Source: Mucilaginibacter aquaedulcis (GTDB lineage: Bacteria > Bacteroidota > Bacteroidia > Sphingobacteriales > Sphingobacteriaceae). From it: 64,000 bases of DNA. The notes under the pieces are model-generated. The model made no database searches, had not been told where the DNA came from, and saw only the letters and a list, made by a program, of their open reading frames with translations. A program made the translations under genes and the position numbers. The stretch spans positions 2,170,001 through 2,234,000 of the forward strand of contig NZ_JAUFPR010000002.1 in NCBI RefSeq assembly GCF_030409325.1. Reading direction: 5' to 3'. Positions 62,205-64,000 of this stretch are shown piece by piece. Within the stretch, counting starts at the first letter, position 1. Each line of letters starts with the position of its first letter.

Positions 62205-64000
62205 TTATTTACTTTTACCGCCGCCACCACCGTTGTTACCTTCTTTGGCTTTATCTGTTGGAGGGGTATCCGGACTGCCGTTTATATTGTCGTCTTCTTT
62301 GTTATTGTTCTCTTTCTTAAAGTCGAGCTTACCAAACTTGTAACTCAGGCTTATGCCAAATGAACGTACCGGCACCTGCCTGATATTAACCTGGTTAAAG
62401 CTACTGCCAAACGTTGTTGAACGCTGCCCAACAAAATTGGCAAACGGGTTAGAGGCGGTAAGGCCGAAGCTGAATTTTTTATTCAGGATCATTTTACGCA
62501 TGGCTATGTTGTAGAATACAAACTTAGGATTAACACCCTGAATGCCTTTTTGCGATGAATTGTAATTGCCAAAAAACTCGGCACTAAGATCATGACCAAA
62601 GTTATACTGTGCATTCAGGTTTAAACGGTATGTAAAACCGCTTACCGTGGCCGAGCCCGGATTTCTGCTGATGCGGTCAGAAAATATCATGTTGGTGCGC
62701 AGGCTTAATTTACTGGTAACCGGTAATGAACCATATAAATTGATTCCGGTACGGATCTGCGAACCTAAGTTGTACCACTGGTTTAATGAAACATCTGTGT
62801 ATGGTGTACCATTAGCATTAAAGGTTGGATAGAAAGTGGCGAACTGTTGTATATCATCAGAATTGTAGCGGTAAAATGCCGCTACATTAATATTAGCTCC
62901 TTTTTCAAATGATTTATTGTATCCAAGTTCAAAGTTGTCGCCACGCTCTGGTTTAAGGTTAGGGTTTCCTGTGCTGATGTTATGCGGATCGCTGATATTC
63001 AGGAAGGGGTTCAACGCGCCATAATCAGGCCTTTCGATGCGACGGGTATAGCTTAATTTTATTGATTGGCTATCACCTATTTTATGCGAGAATACTAAAG
63101 ATGGCACCAGGATATTATAATCAGGAATATCAGCGCCTTTAAAATCGGCCTTAATAATAGTATACTCATCTCTTAGACCTGCCTTCACATCCAAAAAATT
63201 ATGGAACAATGAGATAGTGGCCGAAAGGTAGTAAGCATATATTTTGCTATCATAAATAAAGCCATAGGTTTGATTTGCATTAGGTACAAAAGCATCGTCC
63301 TTCAGGGTATCAGTAACCACATTGTTATTGATGTGAGTAAAATCAAGCTTGGCCCCGGTTTCGATAGTAAAATTTTTGCTTACCGGATGAGTATAGTCGA
63401 TAGAAACGTTGGTTTCCCTGTCTGTACCTGGGTTATTATTTGATATACCTGATGAGGGCCTGTTTATATTTAAAAAGTCTGTTTGCTGAAACGAGCTGAA
63501 GCTGTTATTGCCAAAACTTTCAGTATATAACACATTAAGTTCCTGCCCTTCTTTTTCAAATGTTTTCTTGTAACCTACACTTACATCGGTTGACCGGCCA
63601 TTGAATTTACTGCGCGAATTACGGATATCTAAAATATTGGATAGTAAATTACCTGAGTCATCAACCTTACGGGTATCTTCATTAGTAACCCCATTGGCGT
63701 GGTTGCCAAAATGGTTAAATCCAACAGATGCATTCAAATCATCATGCTTGCTGATATTCCAGGTAAAGTTTAAACCTGATTGATAACCATTGCGGGTAAA
63801 GTTGTTGCTGCCATTTTGCAGCAGATTAGTTATATTATTTGCAGAATCTCTTGATGTACGGGTACGCGAATTAGGCGAATTACTGTTAAGCTGGGCATTC
63901 CCACTAAAAAACGCGTTCACACCAAAATTGCCTTTGCGAACATTAAGGTTAAATGATCCGTTTTCACGACGTGTACCTGCTGATAAGTTAACACTGCCGT
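62205..64000 (-). CDS. TonB-dependent-type outer-membrane beta-barrel protein, C-terminal part (cut by window end)
   Basis: The frame is open to the window edge: 597 residues of the C-terminal part, its start lies beyond 64000. Repeated long beta-strand segments (for example GYKKTFEKEGQELNVLYTES, LSYTRRIERPDYGALNPFLN) and NPNLKPERGDNFELGYNKSF match the OMP beta-barrel-3 family (PF14905 type), which are TonB-receptor relatives. An unusual feature is the tail after the barrel: about 35 residues rich in Asp, Asn, Glu and Gly, ending GNNGGGGGKSK, instead of a terminal aromatic. Substrate unknown. Confidence 0.9.
   Translation of the reverse strand, partial: GSVNLSAGTRRENGSFNLNVRKGNFGVNAFFSGNAQLNSNSPNSRTRTSRDSANNITNLLQNGSNNFTRNGYQSGLNFTWNISKHDDLNASVGFNHFGNHANGVTNEDTRKVDDSGNLLSNILDIRNSRSKFNGRSTDVSVGYKKTFEKEGQELNVLYTESFGNNSFSSFQQTDFLNINRPSSGISNNNPGTDRETNVSIDYTHPVSKNFTIETGAKLDFTHINNNVVTDTLKDDAFVPNANQTYGFIYDSKIYAYYLSATISLFHNFLDVKAGLRDEYTIIKADFKGADIPDYNILVPSLVFSHKIGDSQSIKLSYTRRIERPDYGALNPFLNISDPHNISTGNPNLKPERGDNFELGYNKSFEKGANINVAAFYRYNSDDIQQFATFYPTFNANGTPYTDVSLNQWYNLGSQIRTGINLYGSLPVTSKLSLRTNMIFSDRISRNPGSATVSGFTYRLNLNAQYNFGHDLSAEFFGNYNSSQKGIQGVNPKFVFYNIAMRKMILNKKFSFGLTASNPFANFVGQRSTTFGSSFNQVNIRQVPVRSFGISLSYKFGKLDFKKENNNKEDDNINGSPDTPPTDKAKEGNNGGGGGKSK

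Noticed and set aside
62205-63920. Complete 571-residue gene starting at GTG 63920
   Set aside because: The same frame is open to the window end with barrel-like sequence, so the true start is beyond 64000.

Overview
The window looks like chromosomal DNA of a Bacteroidota bacterium of the Sphingobacteriaceae, most like Mucilaginibacter or Pedobacter. This is inferred from protein style, not from a search. The signs are a SusC/SusD pair, several TonB-dependent or beta-barrel outer-membrane proteins, many Sec-exported glycoside hydrolases, Bacteroidota promoter -7 elements (TAnnTTTG) about 25 bases before start codons, few Shine-Dalgarno sites, and several families of REP-like inverted repeats between genes. 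I see no rRNA, tRNA, transposase, phage gene or CRISPR array. Both window ends cut a gene on the minus strand.

Layout. 1-2.1 kb: an RND efflux pump and its TolC channel, divergent from a LysR regulator (2.2 kb) whose 3' end overlaps a GH8 endoglucanase. 4.3-12.4 kb: a flavin amine oxidase, a lipoprotein with a haem site and FG-GAP repeats, then SusD and SusC. 13.2-16.5 kb: a GH3 beta-glucosidase divergent from a Nudix-type regulator with two candidate operators between them. 16.5-21.1 kb: a small unknown gene, an M1-type peptidase, and an MFS drug exporter with its TetR repressor and a likely operator. 21.3-26.7 kb: a sterol-desaturase-like hydroxylase, then a ModE-type regulator, TonB receptor, dihaem peroxidase and molybdopterin-domain-like periplasmic protein; this reads as one metal-oxyanion locus. 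26.9-37.8 kb: mostly housekeeping genes (ankyrin protein, FtsK, LolA, DUF1456, DbpA-like helicase, TruC-like pseudouridine synthase, a DUF5009 membrane acyltransferase, RlmF, a MazG-like protein, a Lys/Ala-rich basic protein). 37.9-42.7 kb: GH78 rhamnosidase, a glycosyltransferase and two small unknown genes.

42.9-50.2 kb is an L-fucose degradation operon on the minus strand. It encodes an AraC regulator, mutarotase, GH29 fucosidase, UxaA-type dehydratase, SDR dehydrogenase, FAH-family hydrolase and an amidohydrolase lactonase, and ends at a clear terminator. Together these can free L-fucose and degrade it by the non-phosphorylated route to pyruvate and lactate. The first dehydrogenase and the importer are not seen here.

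52.0-55.4 kb is the most unusual unit. It is a tight three-gene cassette: a histidine kinase with a cyclic-nucleotide-binding-like sensor; a response-regulator receiver fused to a glutaredoxin-like fold and a thioredoxin-reductase-like flavoprotein that has lost both CxxC sites; and a stand-alone UBP-type (ubiquitin-binding family) zinc finger whose start codon overlaps the previous stop. It looks like a phosphorelay with an enzyme as output.

55.5-64 kb holds a DoxX protein, a penicillin-acylase-type hydrolase, DUF3810, DUF2911, two small unknown genes, a DUF47/PhoU-like protein and a truncated TonB-type beta-barrel protein. Two copies of an orphan structured element (near 51.6 kb on minus and 58.6 kb on plus) share a core and a terminator hairpin, and are candidate paralogous small RNAs.
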